From assembly GCA_045652125.1 (NCBI GenBank), contig JAZRTT010000016.1, positions 1-64,000 on the forward strand: a stretch of 64,000 nt of DNA. Direction: 5' to 3'. The position numbers and the translations under genes were made by a program. Numbering within the stretch: the stretch's first letter is position 1; each line of letters starts with the position of its first letter. Below, piece after piece: positions 24,829 to 32,681 of the stretch. Below the pieces are notes generated by a model. That model worked only from the letters and a program-made list of their open reading frames with translations, did not search any database and was not told the origin of the DNA. This DNA is from Avoscillospira sp045652125 (GTDB lineage: Bacteria > Bacillota > Clostridia > Oscillospirales > Oscillospiraceae).

Positions 24829-25636
24829 AGGGCTCCTCCTTGCGGTAAAGATTAAAGATGACCTGTGCCCGATCGGTCAGAAAATGGGTATCTGACAGAC
24901 GGGCAGCACCTTCTTTGGAAATTCGCCAGAAATGGGGAGTCATGCTCAGAAGGTTGGCGATCTGCTGACGGTCATCCAGAGAAAAATCAAATGTCAGCGT
25001 CTCACTATGCTCCAAAGAAAATCCTGCCACGGCGGGCTGAAGTACTTTCTCCTTTTGGAGAATCTCCGGATAGATAATGGATTTAAGCGCCAGAAGGTGC
25101 ATGGGTCCGGCCAAAACCTGCAGGAACCGGCCGCCGGGGGACAAAACCCTGGCAAACTCCCGGTCTGCGGTCAATGCGAACATGGAAAGAACACAGTCGA
25201 AGCTGCCGTCACTAAAGGGCAGGGCAGCGGCGGTTCCTGTGATCCACAATGCATGTTTGTTTCGAACAGATGCAAACCGGACGGCATCCTTGGAAATATC
25301 GATTCCGGCAAATTCCGTGTGAGGGAGACCGGCTTGCAATTGGGTCAGATAGTAGCCCTCTCCGCAGCCGGCATCCAGCACGGCTTTGGGCGAAAGGGGC
25401 AGAACCGTTTCACACAGTTTGGCAGCGATGGGGGAATAGAAGCCGCCGTCCAGAAAGGCTTTTCGGGCAGCGACCTGCTCCTTGGTATCGCCGGGGTGCC
25501 TGGCATGTTTTTTGTCTACTGTCAAAAGGTTTACATAACCTTGGCGTGCAATGTCGAAACAATGTCTGTTTGGGCAGCACCAGGTATTGCATTCTTTTGA
25601 CAAAGCCAGTCCGCAGACGGGGCAAAGCAGTTCCAT
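24818..25636 (-). CDS. rlmA: 23S rRNA (guanine-N1)-methyltransferase RlmA-like
   Basis: 272 residues. An N-terminal zinc finger (CPVC at 5-8, CCPNRHCFD further on) precedes a SAM-dependent methyltransferase domain with motif I VLDAGCGEGYY and a GIDISKDAV acidic loop. This arrangement is that of RlmA(I)/RlmA(II), which methylate G745/G748 of helix 35. The 5' extension to 25693 has no site, whereas the ATG at 25636 has GGGAGG 8 nt upstream. First gene of the translation-related minus-strand operon. Confidence 0.9.
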   Translation of the reverse strand: MELLCPVCGLALSKECNTWCCPNRHCFDIARQGYVNLLTVDKKHARHPGDTKEQVAARKAFLDGGFYSPIAAKLCETVLPLSPKAVLDAGCGEGYYLTQLQAGLPHTEFAGIDISKDAVRFASVRNKHALWITGTAAALPFSDGSFDCVLSMFALTADREFARVLSPGGRFLQVLAGPMHLLALKSIIYPEILQKEKVLQPAVAGFSLEHSETLTFDFSLDDRQQIANLLSMTPHFWRISKEGAARLSDTHFLTDRAQVIFNLYRKEEPYAG

Positions 25637-25664
25637 GCCACATACCTCCCATTGTATTGTTACC

Positions 25665-25693
25665 ATTTTAACGTATTTTACCGGAAAGGTCAA
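25665..25693 (-). promoter_or_regulatory. promoter of rlmA-prfA operon
   Basis: Minus-strand TTGACC (25688-25693) and TAAAAT (25665-25670), 17-nt spacer, about 29 nt before the rlmA ATG. Confidence 0.65.
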
Positions 25694-25740
25694 ACCCCGT
25701 AAGAATATTTTGCATCAAAAACAGAACAATAGGATATGAG

Positions 25741-26442
25741 GTGAAAAAATTGGGGAAACTTCTGGCAATTCTGCTGTCGGCATCCTTGCTGGTGTCTGCA
25801 CCGAAGCCTTCCCATCGGGGCTATATCGCGCTGACCTTTGATGATGGTCCTTCCGGGGCAATTACACAGTCGCTGCTGGAGGGCCTTGAGAAGCGGAGGG
25901 TAAAGGCAACGTTTTTTCTCTGCAATTACCGCATGGAGGAATATCCGCACACGTTGGAGGCACTGGCGGCGGCTGGTCATGAGCTGGGACTCCATGGGTG
26001 CAGCCATGAGCATATGGATCAAATGACAAAAGCCGAGGTGCTGGAAGATCTGGAAAACTGTCAATCCGGGCTGATGGAACGGACGGGAGTGGCAGCGACC
26101 TTATTTCGTCCGCCGGGCGGCCGGTACAGCGAGGCTCTTTTGGAGGCATCGGAGGAGGCGGGGTGCCCGGTCATTCTGTGGTCGGTGGATCCGCAGGATT
26201 GGCAGCCGTCTAAAACAGGACAAGTTTTGCCCTATTTGCGGCGGCATACCAAAGGCGGAGATGTGATATTGCTTCATGATCTGTATCCGTCCTCTGTGGA
26301 GGCGGCCTTATGTCTGGTGGATGAACTGCAGGCACAGGGGTATGGATTTTGCACCGTATCGGAGCTGGCAGCTTATTATGGGACAACGCTGCGTCCGGGT
26401 CGGGTGTATCATGGTTTTTTGGAAAAAAAGGACGAGAAATGA
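25741..26442 (+). CDS. secreted polysaccharide (peptidoglycan) deacetylase
   Basis: 233 residues starting at a GTG. A signal-peptide-like N-terminus (KKLGKLLAILLSASLLVSA) is followed by a NodB domain: TFDDGP (32-37), LHGCSHEHMDQM with the metal histidines, RPPGG, WSVDPQDW and VILLHD. It would remove acetyl groups from peptidoglycan GlcNAc or MurNAc outside the membrane. Compact for the family (NodB domain only), in the range of Bacillus PdaA/PdaB-like proteins. Monocistronic with its own terminator. Confidence 0.88.
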   Translation: MKKLGKLLAILLSASLLVSAPKPSHRGYIALTFDDGPSGAITQSLLEGLEKRRVKATFFLCNYRMEEYPHTLEALAAAGHELGLHGCSHEHMDQMTKAEVLEDLENCQSGLMERTGVAATLFRPPGGRYSEALLEASEEAGCPVILWSVDPQDWQPSKTGQVLPYLRRHTKGGDVILLHDLYPSSVEAALCLVDELQAQGYGFCTVSELAAYYGTTLRPGRVYHGFLEKKDEK

Positions 26443-26456
26443 CTGTGGGGATACAA

Positions 26457-26496
26457 AAAACGCTTACTGCCGTCGACTGCAGTAAGCGTTTTCGTT
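26457..26496 (+). terminator. intrinsic terminator
   Basis: AAAACGCTTACTG and CAGTAAGCGTTTT flank a 10-nt loop, followed by CGTTTTTTG, after the deacetylase gene. Beyond it, 26500-26670 holds no convincing gene, only a GCCACGCA/TGCGTGGC hairpin. Confidence 0.8.
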
Positions 26497-26673
26497 TTTT
26501 GGGGGTGATATGTGCAGGCAAGCGGATGAACCGCCCAACAGGCTTTCGCCTACGCCACGCACCTTGCGTGGCTACCCTGCCTGACACCCGTTTTCAGAAC
26601 CATAGCCATCGCCTCCTCATCCTTATTATATGGCATTTTCGAGGCCGGGTGATGAACAAATCGTAAATAATGC

Positions 26674-26702
26674 TTGACAGGATGGAGGGGAGTGTGTATA
26701 CT
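26674..26702 (+). promoter_or_regulatory. promoter of gntR-ABC operon
   Basis: TTGACA (26674-26679) and TATACT (26697-26702) with a 17-nt spacer. Confidence 0.85.
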
Positions 26703-26704
26703 AA

Positions 26705-26727
26705 CTGTATTAATACGATTAATACAG
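26705..26727. promoter_or_regulatory. GntR (YtrA-type) operator
   Basis: CTGTATTAAT and ATTAATACAG form a perfect 10-bp inverted repeat with a 3-nt centre. It starts 3 nt after the -10 and lies at the likely transcription start, just before the gntR ribosome site. The position fits autorepression of the regulator-ABC operon. Confidence 0.7.
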
Positions 26728-26739
26728 AGGAGGGATACG

Positions 26740-27114
26740 GTGATCACGATCAATACACGGGACGCTCGTCCGATTTATGAGCAGATCAAAGAGAGCCTGT
26801 GCCGGCTGATACTTTCCGGTGTTCTGCAAACCGGGGAGCGGCTGCCCAGCGTCCGGGAACTGGCTGGGAATTTGGCCATCAATCCCAACACCATTCAAAG
26901 GGCCTACCGGGAACTGGAAGCCGAAGGGTTTATTTATTCCATCGTGGGGAAGGGGTCTTTTGTTTCTCCTTTGGAGCAGGTGGACCGCAGCCGCATTGAC
27001 GGGAAAAAGGCACAGTTTCGGGAAGCAGCTCGGGAACTGATGGGTCTGGGCATAAAAAAAGAGGCACTGATCGCCATGCTGGACGAATTGAAACAGGAGG
27101 ATGATTATGCTTGA
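26740..27114 (+). CDS. GntR-family regulator, YtrA subfamily
   Basis: 124 residues, GTG start behind AGGAGGG. A winged HTH (PIYEQIKESLCRLILSGVLQTGERLPSVRELA, then NPNTIQRAYRELEAEGF, residues about 8-70) is followed by a short helical tail, which is the YtrA architecture lacking an effector domain. YtrA regulators repress adjacent ABC transporter genes, often in response to wall stress. Its stop overlaps the start of the ABC ATPase gene. Confidence 0.88.
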   Translation: MITINTRDARPIYEQIKESLCRLILSGVLQTGERLPSVRELAGNLAINPNTIQRAYRELEAEGFIYSIVGKGSFVSPLEQVDRSRIDGKKAQFREAARELMGLGIKKEALIAMLDELKQEDDYA

Positions 27115-27994
27115 AGTAAAAAATCTGACAAAGACCTTTGATGGTTTCACGGCATTGCAAGACTTGTCTTTGACGGTGCCGAAAGGGACGGTCTATGGTC
27201 TGGTAGGCCCCAATGGCGCGGGTAAATCCACGATCATCCGTCATATCATGGGTGTTTATCGCCCCGATGCGGGTACGGTCACATGGAACGGTGTGCCGGT
27301 ATATGAAAATACGGAACTGAAAAATACCATGGTGTGCATTCCCGATGAGATCTTCTATGAAACAGCAGACAGTATCAAGGATCTGAAAAAGCTCTATGCC
27401 GCCGCCTATCCGGCCTTTGATGAAGAGCGGTTCAACCGTCTGGGAGAGATCTTTCAGCTGGATGTGAAACGTCCGGTGCGGCGGTTTTCCAAAGGTATGC
27501 AGAAGCAGGCAGCCTTCTGGCTGGCTATTTCCTGCCGCCCGGAAGTTTTGGTACTGGATGAGCCGGTGGATGGTCTGGATCCGGTCATGCGGCGGCAGAT
27601 CATGAGCATCATTCTGGAAGATGTGGCGGAAAACGGCACGACGGTGCTGGTTTCCTCCCATAACTTGAGAGAACTGGAAGACATCTGTGACCATGTGGGT
27701 ATCATGCACAAGGGAAAAATGATGCTGGAGCGTTCCCTTTCCGCCTTGCAGGAGAATATGGTCAAGGTACAGCTGGTCACGGAACAGCCTCTGCCGGAGG
27801 AACTTCAGGTGGTCCATCAGTCTCAGGTGGGCAGAGTGCAGACGTTGATCGTCCGGGGCTGCGGCGAGGAAGTGGAAACGCTGCTCCATCAGTGCCATCC
27901 GCTTTTGTGCGATATTTTGCCCCTTTCTCTGGAAGAAGTCTTTATTTATGAACTGGGAGGTGTGGATTATGAAGTCAAGAGTATCTTGCTGTAA
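27107..27994 (+). CDS. ABC transporter ATP-binding protein
   Basis: 295 residues. Walker A GPNGAGKST (34-42), signature RRFSKGMQKQ (about 125-134), Walker B VLVLDEPVDGLDP and an H-loop SSHNLRE identify an ABC ATPase of the CcmA/DrrA type. The start at 27107 is chosen for AGGAGG 6 nt upstream. It overlaps gntR by 8 nt and the permease gene by 26 nt, so one exporter unit is encoded. Confidence 0.92.
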   Translation: MLEVKNLTKTFDGFTALQDLSLTVPKGTVYGLVGPNGAGKSTIIRHIMGVYRPDAGTVTWNGVPVYENTELKNTMVCIPDEIFYETADSIKDLKKLYAAAYPAFDEERFNRLGEIFQLDVKRPVRRFSKGMQKQAAFWLAISCRPEVLVLDEPVDGLDPVMRRQIMSIILEDVAENGTTVLVSSHNLRELEDICDHVGIMHKGKMMLERSLSALQENMVKVQLVTEQPLPEELQVVHQSQVGRVQTLIVRGCGEEVETLLHQCHPLLCDILPLSLEEVFIYELGGVDYEVKSILL

Positions 27995-29828
27995 CGGCGG
28001 CCTGGTGGCCCGTGATCTCAGACGGACGGCCCTTCTTTGGAGTGCGTATCTGCTTTTGTGGTTTGTGGCCATGCCTGCCAATCTCTTCTCCTCGTCAGAG
28101 TGGATGAAAGCCATGGATATGCGCAGAACGGTGCTGGATCTTGCTTCTGATACCTGCCATCTGATCTCGGCCCTTTACGGCGTTGCTGTGGCCTGGTTTT
28201 TGTTTTCCTATCTCTACAAGAGCCGCAGCGCCAATTTCTTCGGTGCATTGCCTCTGCGCAGAGAGACCCAGTTCCTCTCTCATTACATCAGCGGTATCCT
28301 TTGCAGCCTTTTGCCCAATCTGATCCTTTTCGGCGCAACGGTCGTTGCCGGGGCGATGCTGAAGGTCAATCTGGTGATGGAAACCGCCATCTGGTTTGCC
28401 GCCCATAGTCTGACCTTCCTGTTCTATTACAGCTTTGCGGTACTGTGTGCCATGCTGGTGGGTAATCTCATTGCCATGCCGGTACTCTACGGCATTTTGA
28501 ATTTCTTTGCGGTGGTCGTGGAAGCCCTTGTCCGCTCTCTGGGTGAAACCCTCCTTTACGGAGCGAGCATGAGCCGCGATATGATGTTCGGCTGGCTGTC
28601 GCCTCTGTATTATTTCGCCATGGAGCGCAACAGCCCCGATTTGAAGCGGATCTATGAAAATGACAAACTGGTGGACTTGGTGTTTGAGGGCTGGCCGGGA
28701 CTTCTGATTTTGGCGGCGGCCGGTCTGGTACTGGCAGCGGCGGCATTTTTGATCCACAGACGCCGTGCCATGGAAACTGCCGGCGATGTGGTTGCCGTCA
28801 AGCGGCTGCGGCCTGTGTTCCTTTATGTGTTTACCTATGGCTGTGCCATGGTCATCGGCACTCTCCTTGCCAATATGCTGGTGCGGGATATGGACAGCAG
28901 CCAATTCCTGCCCATCTCTGCCTGCCTGCTTCTGGCGGCGGTCATCGGCCACTTCCTTGGCCATATGATTTTGCAGCGGACGCTGCGGGTGTTCAACCGA
29001 AAGACCCTCACGACCTGCGCTGTCAGTCTGGCGGCATTGATCGTCGTTCTGGGTGCTATGAAGCTGGATGTATTCGGCGTGGTCCGCTATGTGCCTGATT
29101 TTGACGATGTGGCAGCTGTTCGAATGGAGTCCGGCCTTCATAATGTGGAAGATCCTCAGCGGATCGCAGAGGTCATGGAACTTCATCGGGAGATTCTCGA
29201 CCGCAAGAGCGAAACCGAAGCCCTTTGCCGCAAGAGTGATTTTAAGCCCTTGCTTGGTATTACCTATGTGCTGAAAAACGGCACAGAGGTCTGCCGGGAA
29301 TATCGCCTGCCGGTGAATGATGACAACTACAACGACCCCAATTCCCTGATCTGCAAGTACGATGAACTGAACAACACGCCGGAGATGATTCTGTCCAGAG
29401 AACTTCCTCAGACAGAAGTGACATTGCAAACCGTGGATAACTGTGTCATTCTCTATGAGGTTGCAGATAAGGGCGGGTACAGCCATGCAGAACGGCTGGA
29501 GCCTACTTCTCAGGAAGCCCTGAAGCTTTGGGAAACGGCCATCCTGTTGGATCTGAAGGCCGGTACCATCGGTCAAAGCCGCAAAGCCGATGACTATATG
29601 CCGAAACTGGAAAAACCCGGCGAGGTGGCGATGACCTATCAGGGTCCGGAAGTGACTGTGGAGTATTACAGCGGCGTGTCCGTGGAACTTCGCCTGAAAA
29701 ATGCCGAAGGCAGCTACGAACACTGCTACTATCAAATTTCCGCAGAGGCCGTATATACCAAAGCCGCCCTGGTGGAAATGGGCGTTCCCCAGGAAGCCTT
29801 TATGCTGAAAAACGAAGCAAAGGAGTGA
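27969..29828 (+). CDS. ABC transporter permease with large extracytoplasmic domain
   Basis: 619 residues. Six or more membrane helices in about 1-370 (the last, VSLAALIVVLGAMKL, near 360) are followed by a soluble, acidic region of about 250 residues probably outside the membrane. This matches the YtrC/YtrD-like permeases of GntR-controlled exporters. GGGAGG lies 8 nt upstream of the ATG at 27969. Likely exported substrate or sensed stress is unknown; a tiny lipoprotein gene follows 4 nt later. Confidence 0.8.
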   Translation: MKSRVSCCNGGLVARDLRRTALLWSAYLLLWFVAMPANLFSSSEWMKAMDMRRTVLDLASDTCHLISALYGVAVAWFLFSYLYKSRSANFFGALPLRRETQFLSHYISGILCSLLPNLILFGATVVAGAMLKVNLVMETAIWFAAHSLTFLFYYSFAVLCAMLVGNLIAMPVLYGILNFFAVVVEALVRSLGETLLYGASMSRDMMFGWLSPLYYFAMERNSPDLKRIYENDKLVDLVFEGWPGLLILAAAGLVLAAAAFLIHRRRAMETAGDVVAVKRLRPVFLYVFTYGCAMVIGTLLANMLVRDMDSSQFLPISACLLLAAVIGHFLGHMILQRTLRVFNRKTLTTCAVSLAALIVVLGAMKLDVFGVVRYVPDFDDVAAVRMESGLHNVEDPQRIAEVMELHREILDRKSETEALCRKSDFKPLLGITYVLKNGTEVCREYRLPVNDDNYNDPNSLICKYDELNNTPEMILSRELPQTEVTLQTVDNCVILYEVADKGGYSHAERLEPTSQEALKLWETAILLDLKAGTIGQSRKADDYMPKLEKPGEVAMTYQGPEVTVEYYSGVSVELRLKNAEGSYEHCYYQISAEAVYTKAALVEMGVPQEAFMLKNEAKE

Positions 29829-29832
29829 TCCT

Positions 29833-29961
29833 GTGAAAAAAGCAATGGCAATTTTACTGATCCTCAGCACGTTACTTCTTGCCGGCTGCCGGAAAAGCTC
29901 CATCGGCATCATCGGCGGTGCCGATGGCCCAACTGCCATCTTTGTGGCTGAGGCAAAATAA
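29833..29961 (+). CDS. mini-lipoprotein with Na+-decarboxylase beta-subunit motif
   Basis: 42 residues, GTG start with AAGGAG 7 nt upstream, overlapping the operon end. A lipoprotein signal (KKAMAILLILSTLLLAGC, lipobox LAGC, Cys19) is followed by RKSSIGIIGGADGPTAIFVAEAK. GIIGGADGPTAIF is the signature loop of the beta subunits of oxaloacetate/glutaconyl-CoA decarboxylase sodium pumps, here alone without any membrane domain. A mature peptide of about 24 residues anchored to the membrane is predicted. Function unknown. Confidence 0.8.
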   Translation: MKKAMAILLILSTLLLAGCRKSSIGIIGGADGPTAIFVAEAK

Positions 29962-29971
29962 ATGTATAAAC

Positions 29972-30010
29972 ACCACCTCTTGTCCGTATCCATGGACAAG
30001 AGGTGGTTTT
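29972..30010 (+). terminator. hairpin between mini-lipoprotein and AGCS gene
   Basis: ACCACCTCTTGTCC (29972-29985) pairs perfectly with GGACAAGAGGTGGT (29994-30007) and is followed by TTTCT. It can end the ABC/lipoprotein transcript, and its 3' arm contains the AGAGGTGG that serves the AGCS start at 30013. It could therefore also hide that ribosome site. Confidence 0.7.
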
Positions 30011-30012
30011 CT

Positions 30013-31284
30013 ATGGGTTTGGTGGCGGTGTTGCTGTTGCTGGTGGGGGTGGTCATGACCTTCCGCACCCGGTTTGTGCAGGTGCGGAAACTGGGCGCAT
30101 CCTTCCGTGCGGTCAGGGACAGTCTGACAAAGCCCACAGAGGGGGTTTCGCCCTTTCAGGCAGTTTGTACAGCCTTGGCTGCCACGGTGGGAACGGGGAA
30201 TATTGCCGGTGTGGCAGGTGCCATTGCTCTGGGTGGTCCGGGCGCGGTGTTCTGGATGTGGATTTCGGCCTTTCTGGGCATGGCGACCAAGTATGCCGAG
30301 GTGGTATTGGCCCTGCGGTATCGGAAAAAGGATTCCGCCGGGAACTGGCTGGGGGGTCCCATGTATTATATTCGCGATGGCATGGGCAGCAAATTCCTGG
30401 CGGCGGTTTTCGCGGTGTTTACTCTGCTGGCTTCTCTGGGAATGGGCAATATGGCTCAGGTGAATACCATTACCTCTGCGGTCATAGATGCCGCCGGTCG
30501 GTATGTTCCAAAACTTCCTCCCCGGTCGGTGGCATTGTTCACAGGTCTGGCGGCAGCCTTGCCGGTGGCCTTGGTGATGGTAGGCGGTGCAAAGCGAATT
30601 GGTATCGTTTTGGAACGGGTCGTTCCTGTTATGGCCGGTTTTTATATTTTTGGCAGCCTGACTGTCCTGGTCGTCCATTGGCAGCAGTTGGGGTCGGCAT
30701 TTTCCGCTATTTTAGAAGGTGCCTTTGCCCCCAGAGCTATCTGGGGCGGCAGTGTGGGGCTGGCAGTCCGCTGGGGTGTGTCCCGGGGCGTTTTCTCCAA
30801 CGAAGCCGGCCTTGGTTCTGCGCCCATTGCCCATGCTGCCGCGGAAGCTGCGCCGGAACAGCAGGGACTTATGGGCATTTTCGAGGTCTTTTTAGATACC
30901 ATCGTCCTGTGTACCCTGACAGCCTTGACCATTCTGGTCAGCGGAATTCCCATTCCCTATGGGAAAACCGCCGGTGCTCCTTTGGCGACGGCTGCCCTGG
31001 AAACGGTCTTTGGCTCATGGGCGGCAGGTCTGATGGCGATCTGTCTGGCATTGCTGGCATTGGCGACCTTGATGAGCTGGCAGCTTTACGGGGTGCGGTG
31101 CGCCGGATATCTCTTTGGAGAAAGAGGGGAACAGGTCTACCGTATTGTCTATATCGGTGCGATCTTAGTGGGCGCGACCATGGATTTGGGTGTGGTTTGG
31201 GCTTTTTCCGATCTCTGCAACGGACTGATGGCGATCCCCAATCTGGCGGCAATGTTATATCTGCAAAAAGAAGTAAAGGAGTGA
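30013..31284 (+). CDS. sodium:alanine/glycine symporter (AGCS family)
   Basis: 423 residues with about eleven membrane helices. Family signatures include ATVGTGNIAGVAGAIALGGPGAVFWMW (about 60-86), GGPMYYI and GVFSNEAGLGSAPIAHAAA. It takes up alanine or glycine with Na+. The N-terminus is shorter than usual, beginning at the first transmembrane helix. A start at 29962 would add 17 residues but has no ribosome site and would place the terminator stem inside the gene. Confidence 0.9.
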   Translation: MGLVAVLLLLVGVVMTFRTRFVQVRKLGASFRAVRDSLTKPTEGVSPFQAVCTALAATVGTGNIAGVAGAIALGGPGAVFWMWISAFLGMATKYAEVVLALRYRKKDSAGNWLGGPMYYIRDGMGSKFLAAVFAVFTLLASLGMGNMAQVNTITSAVIDAAGRYVPKLPPRSVALFTGLAAALPVALVMVGGAKRIGIVLERVVPVMAGFYIFGSLTVLVVHWQQLGSAFSAILEGAFAPRAIWGGSVGLAVRWGVSRGVFSNEAGLGSAPIAHAAAEAAPEQQGLMGIFEVFLDTIVLCTLTALTILVSGIPIPYGKTAGAPLATAALETVFGSWAAGLMAICLALLALATLMSWQLYGVRCAGYLFGERGEQVYRIVYIGAILVGATMDLGVVWAFSDLCNGLMAIPNLAAMLYLQKEVKE

Positions 31285-31304
31285 AGCCATGCTTCACTCC
31301 TTTA
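31274..31304. terminator. bidirectional terminator
   Basis: TAAAGGAGTGAAGC and GCTTCACTCCTTTA form a 14-bp stem between convergent genes, using the last codons of both. Confidence 0.85.
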
Positions 31305-31601
31305 GTAGTATCCGACGCTTACCAACACTTCCAGAAACCAATTGATCTGCTCATCGGTGAACAAAGAGCCAAACTGCTTCTGCACTGCAAGGGCCTCCAG
31401 AGTCAGCTCCGGGTGACCGCAGGAGACCAGAGCATCAAACCCGTCAGACAGCCGATGACGCCGTGCCAATTCTTTTGCGGTCTCCGCACCGCCGTAGGTC
31501 TGCAAGTTCAGGAACAGCCGCTTGGTGGGGCAGCCGTGGGCCAGCATGGCAGTCTGCGCCTGTTCCATGGCCTTCGCCTGAAACATTTCCGCAAGTGTCA
31601 T
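31302..31601 (-). CDS. conserved-looking hypothetical protein, 99 residues
   Basis: Predominantly helical, soluble protein of 99 residues with no membrane segment and no motif I recognise. The middle LSDGFDALVSCGHPELTLEALAVQK is distinctive. Its ATG overlaps the stop of the upstream 56-residue gene (ATGA), so the pair is co-translated, supporting that both are real. Codon use matches neighbouring genes. Function unknown. Confidence 0.65.
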   Translation of the reverse strand: MTLAEMFQAKAMEQAQTAMLAHGCPTKRLFLNLQTYGGAETAKELARRHRLSDGFDALVSCGHPELTLEALAVQKQFGSLFTDEQINWFLEVLVSVGYY

Positions 31602-31768
31602 GGGTGTTCCTCCTGTATTTTCTGCATTTGGTTTGCCAGGGGGCAGTTTCCGGAGAAGGTGCAGCCGGGATAGTCGCAGTCACAGAACCATCTGCCATCT
31701 TCCTGTTCCAGAACGACGGTGCGGGCCTGATCCTGTGCCCGACAATAGCCTAAGATCATCCATTCCAT
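31598..31768 (-). CDS. small cysteine-rich protein, 56 residues
   Basis: 56 residues ending in a knuckle of four cysteines (CDCDYPGCTFSGNC, about 29-42) that could bind zinc or an iron-sulfur cluster. AAAGGAAG lies 7 nt before the ATG, with a consensus promoter upstream. It overlaps the 99-residue gene by 4 nt. Not recognised as a named family; a role as metal-binding partner of the next protein is only a guess. Confidence 0.65.
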   Translation of the reverse strand: MEWMILGYCRAQDQARTVVLEQEDGRWFCDCDYPGCTFSGNCPLANQMQKIQEEHP

Positions 31769-31792
31769 CAAACAACTTCCTTTCTTTAGGGC

Positions 31793-31821
31793 ATTATAAT
31801 ATGGGAAATGATTTTTGTCTA
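31793..31821 (-). promoter_or_regulatory. promoter for the 56/99-residue gene pair
   Basis: Minus-strand TAGACA (31816-31821) and TATAAT (31793-31798), 17-nt spacer. Confidence 0.7.
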
Positions 31822-31873
31822 TGGGATGGTGGCAAAAATGACTGCAATGGATGACCAAAACGGGGATAGCTGC

Positions 31874-31913
31874 GGTTTTCCGCATTGACAGGAAAACCAT
31901 ACAATGATATGGT
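31874..31913 (+). promoter_or_regulatory. deoD promoter with dyad over -35
   Basis: TTGACA (31885-31890), 17 nt, TATGGT (31908-31913). GGTTTTCC (31874-31881) and GGAAAACC (31891-31898) form a perfect 8-bp dyad that brackets the -35, a typical operator position for a repressor of nucleoside catabolism. Confidence 0.7.
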
Positions 31914-31936
31914 AAAGAAAAAGAAAAGGAGGCTCC

Positions 31937-32680
31937 ATGATGAATTGTCCCACTCCTCATATCAGTGCTGCCTATGGAGATTTTGGCCGCACGGTCCTTA
32001 TGCCGGGGGATCCCCTGCGGGCCTGCTTTATAGCTGAAAACTATCTGGAAAACGCCGAATTGGTGAATAATGTCAGAGGGGTTCAGGGCTATACAGGTAC
32101 GTACAAAGGAGTAAAAGTTTCGGTTATGGCCTCCGGTATGGGAATGCCGTCTATGGGCATATACTCCTATGAACTTTATGAAGCCTACGGCGTGGAGACC
32201 ATTTTGCGTGTCGGATCGGCAGGTGCGATTCAGCCGCAGATCAAAATTCGCGACATTGTCCTTGGGCAGGGTGCGTGTACCGACAGCCGTTGGGCATCGC
32301 AATACCGGCTGGCCGGGGATTTTGCGCCGATCTGCTCCTTTCCTGTGCTGCAAACCTGTGCAGAGACTGCCCGGGATATGAAGCTGCCTTACCATGTGGG
32401 AAACCTTTTGTCCTCTGACCGCTTCTATGGAGATGAATCCCATGTTCCTCAAGGGATGCAGGCCAATGATGGTTGGCGGAAGATGGGGGTCTTGGCCATT
32501 GAAATGGAGGCAGCGGCGTTGTATATGAATGCTGCCCGCTGCGGGAAACAGGCACTTGCCATCTGCACAGTCTCCGATCACATTCTGACAGGAGAAGTCA
32601 CGACATCGCAGCAGCGGCAGGAATCATTCACACAGATGATGGAACTGGCTTTGGAGACAGCAAGAAAACTGGAGAAGTAA
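31937..32680 (+). CDS. deoD: purine-nucleoside phosphorylase, DeoD type
   Basis: 247 residues; phosphorolysis of purine (deoxy)ribonucleosides to base and (deoxy)ribose-1-phosphate. Motifs: VLMPGDPLRA (phosphate site, about 20-29), GMGMPSMGIYS, RVGSAGAI and the catalytic VSDHI near the end with EMEAAALY before it. AGGAGG is 4 nt from the first of two ATGs. First gene of deoD-deoB-cdd. Confidence 0.96.
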   Translation: MMNCPTPHISAAYGDFGRTVLMPGDPLRACFIAENYLENAELVNNVRGVQGYTGTYKGVKVSVMASGMGMPSMGIYSYELYEAYGVETILRVGSAGAIQPQIKIRDIVLGQGACTDSRWASQYRLAGDFAPICSFPVLQTCAETARDMKLPYHVGNLLSSDRFYGDESHVPQGMQANDGWRKMGVLAIEMEAAALYMNAARCGKQALAICTVSDHILTGEVTTSQQRQESFTQMMELALETARKLEK

Positions 32681-32681
32681 G

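Noticed and set aside
26500..26640. Small minus-strand ORF (about 19 codons) after a GAGGAGG site
   Set aside because: Very short, overlaps a GCCACGCA/TGCGTGGC hairpin and has no recognisable features.
28095..30137. 680-residue minus-strand frame opposite the ABC permease and mini-lipoprotein
   Set aside because: Overlaps well-supported plus-strand genes, low-complexity H/Q/R-rich product, no start signals.
30003..31673. 556-residue plus-strand frame overlapping the AGCS symporter in another frame
   Set aside because: Gly/Cys/Arg-rich shadow of the symporter gene, without membrane helices or start signal.
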